Assembly (NCBI GenBank): GCA_018873225.1
Contig: JAEILZ010000007.1
Coordinates: 1,240,001 to 1,304,000 of the forward strand
Direction: 5' to 3'
Length of the DNA stretch: 64,000 nt
Source: [Phialemoniopsis] sp. UDSM-2020
Lineage: Eukaryota; Ascomycota; Sordariomycetes; Thyridiales; Thyridiaceae
A program made the translations under genes and the position numbers. This document shows, piece after piece, positions 21,000 to 31,956 of this stretch. Below the pieces are notes generated by a model. The model was given only the letters and a program-made list of their open reading frames with translations, was not told where the DNA came from and did not search any database. Position 1 is the stretch's first letter. Each line of letters begins with the position of its first letter.

Positions 21000-21680
21000 A
21001 TGTCTTCAGAACGAACAGACTACGTCACGGGAGCCCCCATGGGCTCTGGCGACGGCGAAGAACCTCAGAATACCTGCAGGTGCGACAAGTGCATCTGCAA
21101 TAGGCCCGCCGAGAACAACGCCCATGTCTGCGAGTACTGCGCATACAATAGGTGCGTTGTCAGGAGGACTTGCGAGTGGTGCGGCGCCAGGGTCAGGAAG
21201 AAAGGCAGGACGCTGTGCGGTGCTTGTTAGAAGCAACCGAGCAGAAACCCTGCCAGGGCAGACCCATCGAAGCCACCCTGGCGGAGGGACATGGCAGCGT
21301 GTCGCTGCATGGAGTGCTCCTGCAACTTTCTCACCACCAACCAAGACAGGATCTGCAGGCGATGCACAAACGGATCCCACTTGCAGAGCATTCTGCCAGA
21401 CTCTGGTGACCAGCCCGAAGATGCCCCGATTCAGCCGGATCCTGTGGAGCCTGGTCCTCAGGAGCCTGATTCTCCACGGACCGCTCCTCCACAGCCCGCT
21501 TCTCCACAGCTCGACGAGCCGGCGCAACATACCTCGAGCCCTCGCCCACGTCCCTTTCAGATCTTTGGAGGATTCCCATGCAAGTGTACTGTGTGTGGTT
21601 GCGAAGAGGATTCATTGGAAGTCGACAAGTGGTGTGCCGCTTGCACCGACGGCTTGCATAAATGGAGCGTTCGGCCGTGA
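21000..21680 (+). pseudogene. CRM-D: cysteine-rich paralogue with one in-frame TAG
   Basis: ATG at 21000 opens a 227-codon frame interrupted only by TAG at 21228-21230 (codon 77). Before the stop are a canonical module (CRCDKCIC...CEYCAYNRC) and a half module (CEWC...LCGAC). After it, without any frame change, come CRCMECSC...CRRCTNGSH, a Pro-rich linker, and the terminal CKCTVCGC...CAACTDGLH, followed by a normal stop at 21678. The TAG may derive from CAG by a C-to-T change at CpA. A 42-bp GTGCGG...CCAG segment could be spliced to bypass it, but that would delete conserved cysteines. Most likely this is a very young pseudogene; readthrough or a strain-specific allele are alternatives. Confidence 0.72.
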
Positions 21681-22767
21681 GGACGTGGCCTCAAGATCCA
21701 AATCGGGACTGAACAGCACCTACACCTTCCAACGACAGAACACACTCCTCATCATGAGCACATATCCGTCCTCTTGCTAGGTTCAACACGTTCGTCAACA
21801 TGAGATATCCATCGAGCACAGTATTGACCATTGCACATATCCATACTTCCCATCGACGTAACCCGACCTTCGCCAGGTTATATCCATTCGTTATGGAGGT
21901 CAGCGATGCTTATGACAACTACCCTATCACCAACTTTGGTCAACATCCCCACGACTTGTCTTTTTGCAATTCTACATTACGGTAGCAAAAGGATATAAAT
22001 TGTTGGAGGTCTCTCAGATGGTTAGCTTCTTATTCTTGGCCTATTTCATTCCCTCACGGCCTCATACCGATTAGGACAGCCTTGATTATCAATCATATTG
22101 TTTGCAACCTCAAAGATTCTAGGCTGTTTCTGTGCCTCGGCCGTTGTACCAGTTCATTCGGGTGCTTGGGTGAACATTGACTCGAAGTGACTCGAAGACA
22201 AATATCACCGCACCTTTGTTCGAAGACACTCTGGTGGCATCGCCACCAGGCTGAATGATCTTTGACAAGACGACAATGTTCCCTTTCTCAGCCCGTTAGA
22301 GATACGACTCAGGAAGCAGGGGTCAAAGCCCTTCATAGTATATCATGATGAATCAATTGAAGGGCAGTCAATGAATACACACCAAACAGGCACCAGACGC
22401 AGCTCGACAACACCTTAGCAATACCGCTTGTCAAGATCAAAGGGCCCAACAGACAACGAAGGACACATAGAGGGAATAGTGATATTATACCTCTTATGGC
22501 CATGCCCTCCTATATATATGAATCATTCAGCTCGCGAGGCTTCAGGGTCAACGGCGCTCATTACATTAGACTAGAATCTTCACATTGCAGTGAATCACTA
22601 CCGCTTCAAGCTTGATATGATGGTATATATAAAGGCGCTTTCTCTCGCTGCTGCCAATTTCAAAATTAAATAAACCACCAAGACCAGTCGACTGCGAACC
22701 CTTCATTTCACAGCTGCCACCAACAATACACTTCAGCTCGAGCGATACAGATCACACACATCACATC
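21681..22767. promoter_or_regulatory. Intergenic and promoter of CRM-E
   Basis: About 1.1 kb. A strong TATA element, TATATATAAA, lies at 22624-22633, about 140 bp before the CRM-E start. A direct 10-bp duplication (TGACTCGAAG) occurs near 22182-22201. No gene recognised. Confidence 0.45.
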
Positions 22768-23412
22768 ATGTCTACTACTCACAAGTCAAAAGACCCCGCC
22801 AAGAAGCGTTCCAAGGGGTCCGGCCGCAAGGGATCCGGCGGCGGCAAAAAAGGCCCAGAGCCGTGCAAATGCCCCCATTGCAACTGCTGGAGGGAGGGCG
22901 CACACAGTAGCGGTCTTTGCCAAGCGTGCGCGCGAGGCAAGTGCGATGCAGGCATCAGGAGGGCTTGCCAGTGCAATTGCGGCTGCACGCAAAATGTCAA
23001 GAAGTCTGGAGAGACAAAATGTTGGGATTGCCGTAACAGGATGTGCGCGCGACTTCGAGAGACCTGCCGCTGTCAAATCTGTTCCTGCCGCTACTACGCC
23101 TCCCTGAACCATAAAGACGGCCTTTGTGGTGCTTGCCGAAACGGCAACTGCATACAACAGAGCCACAACAATCAGGGCTCTGCAAGCCAGGCGCAAAATC
23201 CACCCGTGCAGCCCGCTCCGGTGTACCCGGCCCCTCAGCCTGCGCCGGCGTACCCGGCCTCGAACCCCTATGAGATGTACCCGAACACTTGGCCGGGCGT
23301 CATCTTTTGCGATTGCCGAGTGTGCAACTGCGGCAACCGTGTCGAAACTCGCGGCCTTGTCTGTGACAATTGTCGTCATTATAATATTCACTTCTCCACT
23401 CCTCGTCGATAG
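22768..23412 (+). CDS. CRM-E: modular cysteine-rich protein, 214 aa, four modules
   Basis: A single exon from ATG 22768. The head is Lys/Arg/Gly/Ser-rich (AKKRSKGSGRKGSGGGKKG), a possible nuclear or nucleic-acid-binding tail. Three modules run back to back: CKCPHCNC...CQACARGKC, CQCNCGC...CWDCRNRMC (tight type) and CRCQICSC...CGACRNGNC. A Pro/Ala/Tyr-rich linker with YPAP repeats leads to the terminal module CDCRVCNC...CDNC followed by His residues. This is the cleanest statement of the family plan: basic or Gly-rich head, three Cys-type modules, Pro-rich linker, His-ending module. No signal peptide or membrane span. Confidence 0.82.
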   Translation: MSTTHKSKDPAKKRSKGSGRKGSGGGKKGPEPCKCPHCNCWREGAHSSGLCQACARGKCDAGIRRACQCNCGCTQNVKKSGETKCWDCRNRMCARLRETCRCQICSCRYYASLNHKDGLCGACRNGNCIQQSHNNQGSASQAQNPPVQPAPVYPAPQPAPAYPASNPYEMYPNTWPGVIFCDCRVCNCGNRVETRGLVCDNCRHYNIHFSTPRR

Positions 23413-24755
23413 GCCAGCACTGCAGTGACGAGGCAGTCCCAGGCTAAGCCCTCCCACATTCTTATCGAACACACCATTCATTACCGGACCTCGCACTGCA
23501 ACAATCAAACATGACCTCGAACACCAAGTCATGTTCCACACATTGTATGAGCAAATCATTATCACAGCTACCAGCCGTTGGCCGACTGCGACTGAGACTT
23601 GGTTTCTCTTGACAATCTACGCCGCTGGTGTCCAAAGCACATTTTTGGCAGCCTCTTTGAGGCAATTTCATTATTAGCGTCTGTGTTTATCGAGGTCTAC
23701 TTCCACTTGACCTCAAACAGCTCATTCACTTTAATACAATATTTCTACGTCCTTGGATTCCTCGCTGCAATGTATTGGTTATGAACTTTTCTGCTTACTC
23801 GCATGCTGTTTTACAAGTTACCTAGATATCAAAACGACCTCAAACTGCCCTCAAGGGTAATTATCGAAGCTCGCATTGTGTAGTCGCCAGTGAGGCTGCT
23901 TGACTTTGAGGATTGAATTCCTCAGGATGTTAACAAGTACAGCGAATGGTCTTTCTCGGAGAAGATCTTGCGGTGTCAAGGTTCGCACATGTCAACCTAT
24001 CCAGGACCGTCTGGATGCACGGTGTGTGTATTCATGTCAGAATGACGACCGGTGTTAGGTTTAGGGCTTAAGTTCCTGATTCTCTACAGGCACGGTCAAC
24101 AACGGTCAAACCTTCGAGCCAGGGGTGGCCAAATCAGAGACTGTGACCATGCTTTGAAGCACTAGGACGGCCATTGTGTTTTCGTAACACAGAGACTATG
24201 TCCGTCAGATGATCAAAATCAACCGGCTTGCCTCTAAACTAGACAACCAATTGCGACACAATGCACCAAAACTCCTTATACAACGGTGAACACAATACCC
24301 GTATCTTGAAAACACAATGACAACATGGGTTATGTTCGTATTGTTGTTGTAACAGCTGTATCAGTGTACTGTACTGCACTTTGTTATCTCACCTAGAAAC
24401 AACTCAAGCGAGTCTGATCATTCACCTTGCTCAACCATTCATCACCGTTCCATATTTAATGTCTTCTCATTTCACCTCAGTCACCCACTTAGCACCATCT
24501 TATATTCAATATCTTGCCGGGACTTGGTGAACTGTTGTATCGTGGACCCTTTGTCCAGGCGTCATATATATATCTACAATGCCCTCCCTAGGATCTTTAC
24601 CATTGTTCATCTCAGTCCGACAACCAGACAACCCAAGAGTTCTTCCAAACCCCTTCCACAACATCTTCCAAGACTTCTACCAACACTCTCACGAGATCTC
24701 AACGCAACTCCTACCGCAACACCTCATCTGAAAACATACGACACTTCCTGACACG
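23413..24755. promoter_or_regulatory. Intergenic and promoter of CRM-F
   Basis: About 1.34 kb with no gene recognised. An AT-rich TATA-like run (ATATATATAT, about 24564-24573) lies near 190 bp upstream of CRM-F. The leader before 24756 is rich in CAACA/CTTCC, as in other genes of this cluster. Confidence 0.4.
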
Positions 24756-25538
24756 ATGTCATACTACAACCCCATGGCTCCCCCTATGGGACCTCCCATG
24801 GGCGGTGGCGCTTACTACTCCGGTGGCGGCTATTCAGGCGGCTTTGGCGGCGGCCAGGCACCGCAGATGCTATGCCAGTGCAAGCGATGCAACTGTATTA
24901 GGATGGCCGATCCTGGCAGGACTCTGTGCGAAGGCTGCTCCAACGGCCGGTGCGCAAAGGCGGCCCCGCTGCCGGGTATGCCGGGTGACTGCGCTTGCCA
25001 GAAGTGCGACTGCCCCTCCCAGGTCCGCGCAGAGGGCCAGACAGTTTGCAGGCGCTGCAGGAGTGGCGACTGCCAAGGCCAGAGACATGGTCCCGACGGA
25101 CGTAATACATTCAAAAAGGACAAGTGCCGTTGTCGGTGCGGCTGCCCGGCCATAGTGTCGGGGAAGGCGTCGAAGACTGGAAAATGCCGGGACTGTCTGA
25201 GCGGCCGGTGCATATCTACGGGCGGCGGCTCTAAGGCCGGCTCTCCGGCCGGCTCTGCTTCTCAAAGCCGGCACGCATCACCTCAGAGCCGGTATTCCTC
25301 CCCCATCTCCTATAGCCCTCCGCCACCAGGTCCAGTCTACGGCCCGCCCCTGAACCCGGCTCCTTACCACCCGAGCCATTATCCTGCCCCGATGGGCTAC
25401 GGCGGCACCTACCCGGCTCCTCCTGCCAGCATGGTGCTCTACACTTGCACATGCCGGCAGTGCCGACACCCTTGCCAGAACGCCACTCCTGTGGCCGGTG
25501 GCCTCTGCCCGGAGTGCTTTGACGGCTTCCATGATTAA
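24756..25538 (+). CDS. CRM-F: modular cysteine-rich protein, 260 aa, four modules
   Basis: A single exon. The head is Met/Pro/Gly/Tyr-rich (PMGPPMGGGAYYSGGGYSGG). Modules: CQCKRCNC...CEGCSNGRC, CACQKCDC...CRRCRSGDC, CRCRCGC...CRDCLSGRC (tight type), then a long Ser/Pro/Tyr linker, then CTCRQC...CPECFDGFH two residues before the C-terminus. It matches CRM-E in plan, and the third module is the tight C-x-C-x-C-x-C form in both CRM-B and CRM-F. No signal peptide. Probable metal-binding scaffold; no catalytic motif visible. Confidence 0.82.
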   Translation: MSYYNPMAPPMGPPMGGGAYYSGGGYSGGFGGGQAPQMLCQCKRCNCIRMADPGRTLCEGCSNGRCAKAAPLPGMPGDCACQKCDCPSQVRAEGQTVCRRCRSGDCQGQRHGPDGRNTFKKDKCRCRCGCPAIVSGKASKTGKCRDCLSGRCISTGGGSKAGSPAGSASQSRHASPQSRYSSPISYSPPPPGPVYGPPLNPAPYHPSHYPAPMGYGGTYPAPPASMVLYTCTCRQCRHPCQNATPVAGGLCPECFDGFHD

Positions 25539-26115
25539 AAGGCGGGCACAACATTCTCGGTTGTAAGCCCAGGCTTACGGTGACTGCGTTCTTTACATCA
25601 CGCATATTCATGGAGGTTATGGAGTTTGGCGTATGATGGCGACCACCGCAAGGCCTGCCTTTCTTCTGCTTTTCGAGATGGTCCAGCGAAGAAAGCCTGG
25701 TCCCGTACACAGATACCATAGGTCGCAATCACATTTCCTTACAGTCACTGCAGGTTCCTTTGTGCTAATGTTGTATGTTGCCAATAAGTTGTGACAATAG
25801 CCTTGTTTCATGCATCATGTTTATGTAGTCTTGGAGTACAAAGGTGTCTGTCTGTGCACACATCTCATTTCCAGACAGCGTCAACATGCCGGGGGAAGGC
25901 AGGTGAAAACAATGGTTTTTTGGTAATTAATCTGGTTTTCGTACTGAAATGAGCAAAAGACTTCACAAGTCCGCCCCCTTTGCGTTTCGGTGTCGAAGTC
26001 AAAAGCGCAGCCTCTACAAGAGCTGTTGTTGTTGTGTGTACGGAACACGAATACATCAAAAGGCGTGAATAATTGCAACTTCGCTCCTCAACCTGAATAT
26101 CATCTTTGGGCCTCT
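25539..26115. other. Intergenic, convergent 3' region
   Basis: This lies between the ends of CRM-F and the dynamin-like gene. No additional feature recognised. Confidence 0.4.
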
Positions 26116-28337
26116 TCAGGAAGATGTCTCCTGGACGTCGATAAGACACTGCTGATAGAACTTGATTTCCTCCTGTGTCTCGGTCCTCCGACGCGCTGTT
26201 TCTACCGGTTCCAAGCCAATGTGTAGGAGTTCTGCATCGCTTAAAGCGGACACCATATTCGGAGAAAACAACCGCGGCAAGGCAGACAAGATGTGTCGTT
26301 CGACGACTTGGCGACAGACGTTATCGATGAAAGTGCTCAACGCGATCTAGGCTGTGTTAATAGTGTTTCATTGAGACTCGAATCTGAACTGTACCTTGTA
26401 ATACGCTTCTAGATTATCAAGAGCTTCAGTGCATGCTCGTGTATCCTGGTCAAGGCCGATATTCTTCTGGAAGGCCTGAACTAGTCGCTCCGTTTCGGCA
26501 GCACTGCCGCATTGTATGCTGCCATACCCATTTTTCACTGACGACAGAGCCTTTTCGATAGCCGTCTTTTGTCCACTCAGACGTGCTTCCTGGGTGTTGT
26601 CGGCGTAAGAACAGTTGTAGGTAAGCAAATGCCCCTGCTCCTCAGAGATGAGCAAATCTAGTGCCCCTTCGGCCAATCTCTCTGCATTCTTGAGATTGCG
26701 ATGACAGATTTTGAGTACCTCCTGTTCCACACATCCGTTCTTTGCCATGGGGTCAATTGCTCTACCCACCCAGTGCTTGCTCATCTTGTAGACCGTACGC
26801 AGATGGCTCTTGGCAATGTCTGGCCAAGGACTGGATTGCTCGTGGAAACACTGTTCAAGAAGAATCGAGTTGTAGCTGCCCGCCAACTCACGGCCACGGG
26901 TGTTGTTATAGGTCTGAGATACTATTAGTAATCATTTTGCAAAGGTCGATGGCCACAAACCTCTCTAACCCAAGCACTCATCTGCTCCTCAGTAACTAGA
27001 AGTTGCTGTTCTCCCTGATTTTGACAGAGTTTGCTGTCCGTGGAAAGAGATGGTGTGTGGAGTTTTCTCTTCTGCCCTCTCAGGCGCATACACTCGGCGA
27101 AGTCTTTATTGGCTTTATGCACATCGGCTCCACGACGGGTACCCGGTAGTTTGAAGAATCGTAGGTTGGACCCTTGGTGTTGGCCACTCAATGCTGCCTC
27201 GGCGCGAGAATGGAAACGTGTGCTCATCTCTGTGAGATGTTGCCGAATGTGACCAGGGGTCAGTCGCTCTGGGCCCATAGAGGACAGTGCATACTGGGTG
27301 TGTTTGAGGTCCCGTTCGATATCCTTGCGGAATTGGGGTAGCTGTTGCTCAATATTCTTGTCGACTAGATCTTGCAGAAAAGTTCGCAGAGATTGGGCCC
27401 CCACGCGACTCATATCGAGATCGTGGGTTGCCCAGGCCGGCTCGCAGAAGCATTCATTCTCGACTTCATCAACACTTTCCCAGGACAAACCATTCTTGAG
27501 TCCCTCAGCATCATTGTTTACAAGAAAGAAACCAAGGCTCGGACCCCAGGGAGTCTGGGGCTTGGTCAACTTTGCGACCTTGGCAATTGATTCTTCGTCA
27601 AGCAGGTCTGGCTTTGTGATGACGCCAACAGTCCGATCTCCCCACCAGTTTTCCTCCAAAAGGATTCGCCAAGTGTTGTTTGTCAAAACATCTTGACCGG
27701 CCTGCACAACGGCAAGAATGATGTTGTGGGGGCATGATAAATAATACGACTCCGTAAGGCCCTCGATAGTGCGTTTATCAGAGGCTGTATGCTCGTCGTT
27801 AGGCTGAGAGCTCATGCCGGGCAAGTCGAGTATGGTCATGTTTAAACCAACCGGGCCGACAATCTCAAAGCGGAGAGTACTAGAGGCGAATAAATCGGCG
27901 TCGTCCCCAGCCTGAGCTTTGCTGCCTCGAAGTTTGAGAAAGGCAGCAGTGTCAGCGATAACCTCTGGTATCTGGGACATGTCTGTGAATCGTCGATTGC
28001 ATTTAGCAAGGAGCTTGTCGACCTCCGCACTATGCTGACCGAAGTGACCGGTATAGAAACTAGCCGAGATACTCAGACATTCAGTGCTGTGGTGAAGAAC
28101 AAACTCGGTCGGGAAGCGGGTGCCAAGGCGCTCCTGACCCAGGAAGGGAATGCCAGTGACACGCTCCAGGACGGAACTCTTCCCAACAGACGGGGCTCCG
28201 CAAACAACTATCCGAGGCAGCATTAGGTCATGGCCGCTACTTTCAATGGCTTTAATCCTGTCGCTTTGTCTAAGTCGAAAGGCATTTTTGTTGGATGCAA
28301 TCCCGGGCGGAGCTGGCTGGGCGGTCAACATCGTCAT
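26116..28337 (-). CDS. Dynamin-like GTPase, 708 aa
   Basis: Exons 28337-26961, 26913-26395 and 26346-26116, with introns of 47 and 48 bp; all joins are in frame. The G domain carries the P-loop CGAPSVGKSS (residues 46-55), switch-I LGTRFPTE, DLPG and TKPD. A stalk (middle) region follows, including the dynamin hallmark TRGREL immediately after intron 1. The last exon encodes a GTPase effector domain (DNVCRQVVERHILSALP...). Length and layout match fungal Mx/dynamin-related proteins without a PH domain. Such proteins self-assemble and remodel or tether membranes. There is no transmembrane or mitochondrial targeting signal. It is complete and looks functional. Confidence 0.9.
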
Positions 28338-29131
28338 TGCGAGTTCTGAAATACCAATCTTGATGTGCTGCTAGGAATCATCCAGGTTCCCTAAACGGAA
28401 AAAGGGTGCCTTTCTTGCATTTTTATCATTCTCGATGCCGTTGGTCTTGAGGAAGCTCATTAGTTTCGCGGCAACGGGAGGTCCGCAAACCTTATTGCTG
28501 CCATGACCCCCTTGTGAGATGCTCATGACGCTCGTATTTCTCCTCATTCAGATCACTAGGACTGGTAGGCTAACGCCGAGTAAATTCTAGATTCCCTTCA
28601 AAGGAGTGCATAGTGGTCATTCCTCATGCAGTTTCTCCCTGATCACTTTGAACTCAAAAGGCTCAACTAATGCGCTCAATTTAGTCTACCAGATCCAGAC
28701 TCCATCAAACTTTCTGTTATTTCACTGTCGCCCGACCGCCTTCGCGCATATGTGAGTGGGTATCAAACTATTAAAGTCCCTCGCACGAGAGAATCATCAT
28801 TCTGATAGGATTTATGGCTACTATGTTGATTGTCAATCAATCAGAGGCAATTGTCACAGATTTGGAGCGGGAGTGCATAGCGACTTTGGTGGTGGCCAAC
28901 GAATCCCGATTCCGTTTGCCGAACCAGAATTTAAAAGTGGGGCAGCCGGCTCATCAACCGGCTTAGAAATCGGATGGGACCGAGTCGCTGCGTTTGAGCT
29001 TGAGGTCTGGATGGGCATACATGTACGCCGCCGATTTTTTACCAAGACCAGTTGACAGATATTGATCCGGGAAGAAGACACTTTCATGCTTAGTAGCGGC
29101 CGAACCCCCATATACGCCTAAGTACCTAAGT
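28338..29131. promoter_or_regulatory. Divergent promoter of dynamin-like and ADH genes
   Basis: About 800 bp. It contains the palindrome AGCCGGCT at 28944-28951 and a second ACCGGCT nearby. The same palindrome is found in the SDR/P450 promoter. No gene recognised. Confidence 0.4.
28944..28951. promoter_or_regulatory. Palindrome AGCCGGCT upstream of ADH
   Basis: A perfect 8-bp palindrome containing inverted CCG/CGG triplets, about 180 bp before the ADH start. It recurs at 31719-31726. A candidate Zn2Cys6 site, by inference only. Confidence 0.35.
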
Positions 29132-30314
29132 ATGGCTGAACCACCACCCGCCGGCCAGGTTCAATCCGCCGCAATTCTCAAGAACCCAGGGCCTGAAGCC
29201 CAAATAGCGGTCCATGACAACCACGATGTTTCAAATCCCCAGCCCGACGAGGTCCTTGTCAAACTCACTCACAGCGGAATATGGTACAGCCCAATCACAC
29301 TAACCCCTGGTTTGTCTCATGACTGACCCGTAGATGCATCAACAGTGGCTCAGAACTCCGCGCACTGCACGGGTGGGGCAAGTACGACGAGATTGTCGGC
29401 CATGAAGGCGTCGGTCACATCGTCAAACTCGGTTCTGGCGTCCCGGAAGACATGCTGGGCAAGCGCGTCGGTGTGAAGTGGCTCTACCGGAGCTGCGGCG
29501 AGTGTCCGACCTGCAAGCGCGGATTCGCGCACATTTGCCCACAGCAGATGAACACGGGCCGCTCCTGTCCTGGCACCCTGCAGCAGTATGTGATTGCCGA
29601 CAGCAAGCACCTGACCGAGATTCCCGATGCGCTACCAGGAGAGATTGCTGCGCCTTTGCTATGCGCTGGTCTCACGATGATGGGTGCGATTGGACAGCTG
29701 CCGGCGGATGTGGTGGCCGGTGACTGGTTGGTCATCATCGGCTCCGGTGGGGGTTTGGGACATATCGGTATTCAGATCGCTGCCAAGGTCAAGGGCTTCA
29801 GAGTCATTGCGGTGGATATTGGGGAGTCAAAGAGATCATCCTCGTTGGAATCTGGCGCGACGGCCTTTGTGGATTACGCCACTCAGGATGTCGTGGCCGA
29901 GGTGAAGAAGCTCACTGGAGAAGGTGCAGCAGGCGTGATTGTTGTCTCGGATGCAGAAGAGGGCTTCAGGATGTCACCCCACCTTGCGAGGCCCATGGGC
30001 ACCATTCTGCTGGTCGGGATACCGCCCGAGAACATGGAGATACCGATACCAGTTACCCTCTCCGTTCGCAAATGTAAGAACACATTGTCCAATTCCGTTG
30101 CCGACAATGCAATGCTAATCTGCGTCCTGTAGCTCTCACCATTAAGGGAGTCTTGGTTGGTTCTGAAAACCAGATGCGAGAGCTCCTTCAGTACGCTGTT
30201 GATGGAGTTATTAAACCTCTGGTAGAGGTTTTGGAGCTGTCTCAAGTTAGCGAGGCTATTGGAAGACTAAGCAAATGGGAGGTGGCTGGTAGAATTGTAG
30301 TAGCTCTTCAATAG
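29132..30314 (+). CDS. Zinc-dependent alcohol dehydrogenase (MDR family), 353 aa
   Basis: Exons 29132-29283, 29346-30073 and 30133-30314. The acceptor ATCAACAG for intron 1 is chosen because it recreates the catalytic zinc Cys in GICGSEL; the earlier CGTAG acceptor would give an immediate stop. The protein shows GHEGVG, the four structural zinc cysteines with spacing C-x2-C-x2-C-x7-C (SCGECPTC...HIC) and a Rossmann motif GSGGGLGHIG. Length matches ADH1-type medium-chain dehydrogenases. It would interconvert an alcohol and an aldehyde or ketone with NAD(H) in the cytosol. It converges on the SDR gene only 111 bp away and is the left end of the metabolic gene set. Confidence 0.9.
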
Positions 30315-30425
30315 TAAGGCTTGGCTGGTGGGCATCGCATTTGTCGAGTCTGTGGTGATTAGACTTTTGCATCGGATCCACTGAACAGTTGTCTTGCGCA
30401 ATAACCGTGAAGTGAGGATATTGAT

Positions 30426-31465
30426 CTAATCTGAATTTGATGTAACTCCTTTGAGAATCAAGAGCCGGCCACCCTCTACACGCACGACCTTGCCATCCAT
30501 GAAAGACCCAGCCTTGCTGGTCAGCCACAATGCAGTGCCGACCATGTCGCCCTCGGTTCCAGCCCTCTTCGCTGGAGTTTCGCCGGCCAGATGGAGATTG
30601 GAATTGGCGTCGTTGGTCGTCATGCCCGAGGGTACAATGCCTGGAGAGATGGCATTGACTCGGACTAGATGCACATTAGCGAACAATTCATAGCCAGAAA
30701 AGAAGTCATGCCTGCTTACTGTAGTACTCGGCAAACTCCATCGCCATGATCCTCACAAGATGGTCCACAGCGGCCTTTGACGTCTGATAGCACGGGACGA
30801 ACTGGTGGTTGTGAACGCTGGCCGGACTGCTGAACATGACCACTGAACCTCTACCGTCGCCTTTGGCAGCGGCCGTGCCCAACAGTTTCACGAGGCCCGC
30901 CGTCAAATAGTAAGGCGCGAGAACATTGACTCTGAAGGTGTGCTCCCATCCTGCGTAGGGGGCAGATAGTGTCGCCTTCTCGAGCTGTTCGAGGCTATCG
31001 CCAGGCTTGTAGGTGAACTCGTTCATGTAACGTATACCGGCGCAATGTATCAAAGCATCAAGTGATTGTCGATTTGCCTTTACTGCATTTACGACTTTCT
31101 GAACGCCTTCCTCGGTGGACAGATCTCCAGCAAACCTAAGCCATGGTGTTGTCAGTTGCGAGGATCTGTCATTGTTGAAAAGCACATACAGCTCAATGGT
31201 AGCTTTTTCATTCTGAATTCCTCCGAGCTGTTTCAACTCGTTTTGTGTTCCGTTCAGGGACTTCTCGTTGACATCAATCAAGATCACTGATGCTCCATTG
31301 GCAAAAAAGCCGCGAGCCAACATGCGGCCGATCCCGCTTCCTAATTCGTGTTTGTCAACACTCTATCGTAGTTGGCGTTGTACAATCATACATACCTGCC
31401 CCTGTGATCGCAATGGATCGTCCTGCGACGTCGAACAGCGTGCTCGTGAGTAGACTTTCGGCCAT
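30426..31465 (-). CDS. Short-chain dehydrogenase/reductase, 291 aa
   Basis: Four exons: 31465-31396, 31340-31190, 31135-30720 and 30664-30426, with introns of 54-55 bp. The nucleotide-binding motif TGAGSGIG spans the first intron; the catalytic YxxxK is in YQTSK, followed by RVNAISPG. This is the classical SDR layout. The specific substrate cannot be read from sequence. The gene diverges from the P450 gene across 491 bp and converges on the ADH gene, so all three are packed together and plausibly act on one pathway. Confidence 0.88.
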
Positions 31466-31956
31466 CTTGATGAATTAGACAAATGCAGTGGTGCTTAGGA
31501 GGTCTCTACCACGACCGCACAAATCATGTAATATGGCTTGGCGATGACATCTCGGCTATCTACACTTTCTTGTCAAATCGCCGGACGCGCTTCTTAGTGA
31601 ATGGTAGAACCCGTGCATTGACTCGAAATGGGGGCGCGGATGCGGGGGAGCGGAGTGGCCCACCGGCTGGAGGCCGATGATCTTGGGGAAGCCGGTGGGA
31701 ATCTCCGAAGCTCAAGACAGCCGGCTCGCCCCTCCACAGGCCAGTGGAGATCTCGACTGTCGGCCTAGCAGCATGCCACTAACCAGTGACAGAGCTTGTG
31801 TTGACATTACGCACAGATTATGCTCTTTGCACATAAAGAAAAGCTAAGGGATTGGCCATAGGATTGGCACCTGCAGTCACTCTTTGTTGCCAAGGACTCG
31901 CCTGAACGCCCGCCTGCTCCCGATTCGTACTCTGATACCTGTCTATCACCACCGCG
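31466..31956. promoter_or_regulatory. Divergent promoter of SDR and P450 genes
   Basis: 491 bp rich in CGG/CCG triplets. It includes AGCCGGCT at 31719-31726 and the decamer TCGGCTATCT at 31552-31561, which recurs at 40347-40356 in the promoter shared by two regulators. Confidence 0.45.
31719..31726. promoter_or_regulatory. Palindrome AGCCGGCT in SDR/P450 promoter
   Basis: Identical to the site upstream of ADH at 28944-28951. It lies about 230 bp from the P450 start and 254 bp from the SDR start. Confidence 0.35.

Noticed and set aside
21211..21252. A 42-bp intron removing the TAG in CRM-D
   Set aside because: GTGCGG...CCAG keeps the frame but is shorter than the other introns here (47 bp or more) and would delete the conserved C-x2-C pair.
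15774..25538. Known zinc domains (RING, LIM, Stc1, metallothionein) for the CRM proteins
   Set aside because: Ligand spacing C-x-C-x(1-2)-C-x-C ... C-x2-C-x4-[C/H] does not fit these families, and module number and linkers differ.
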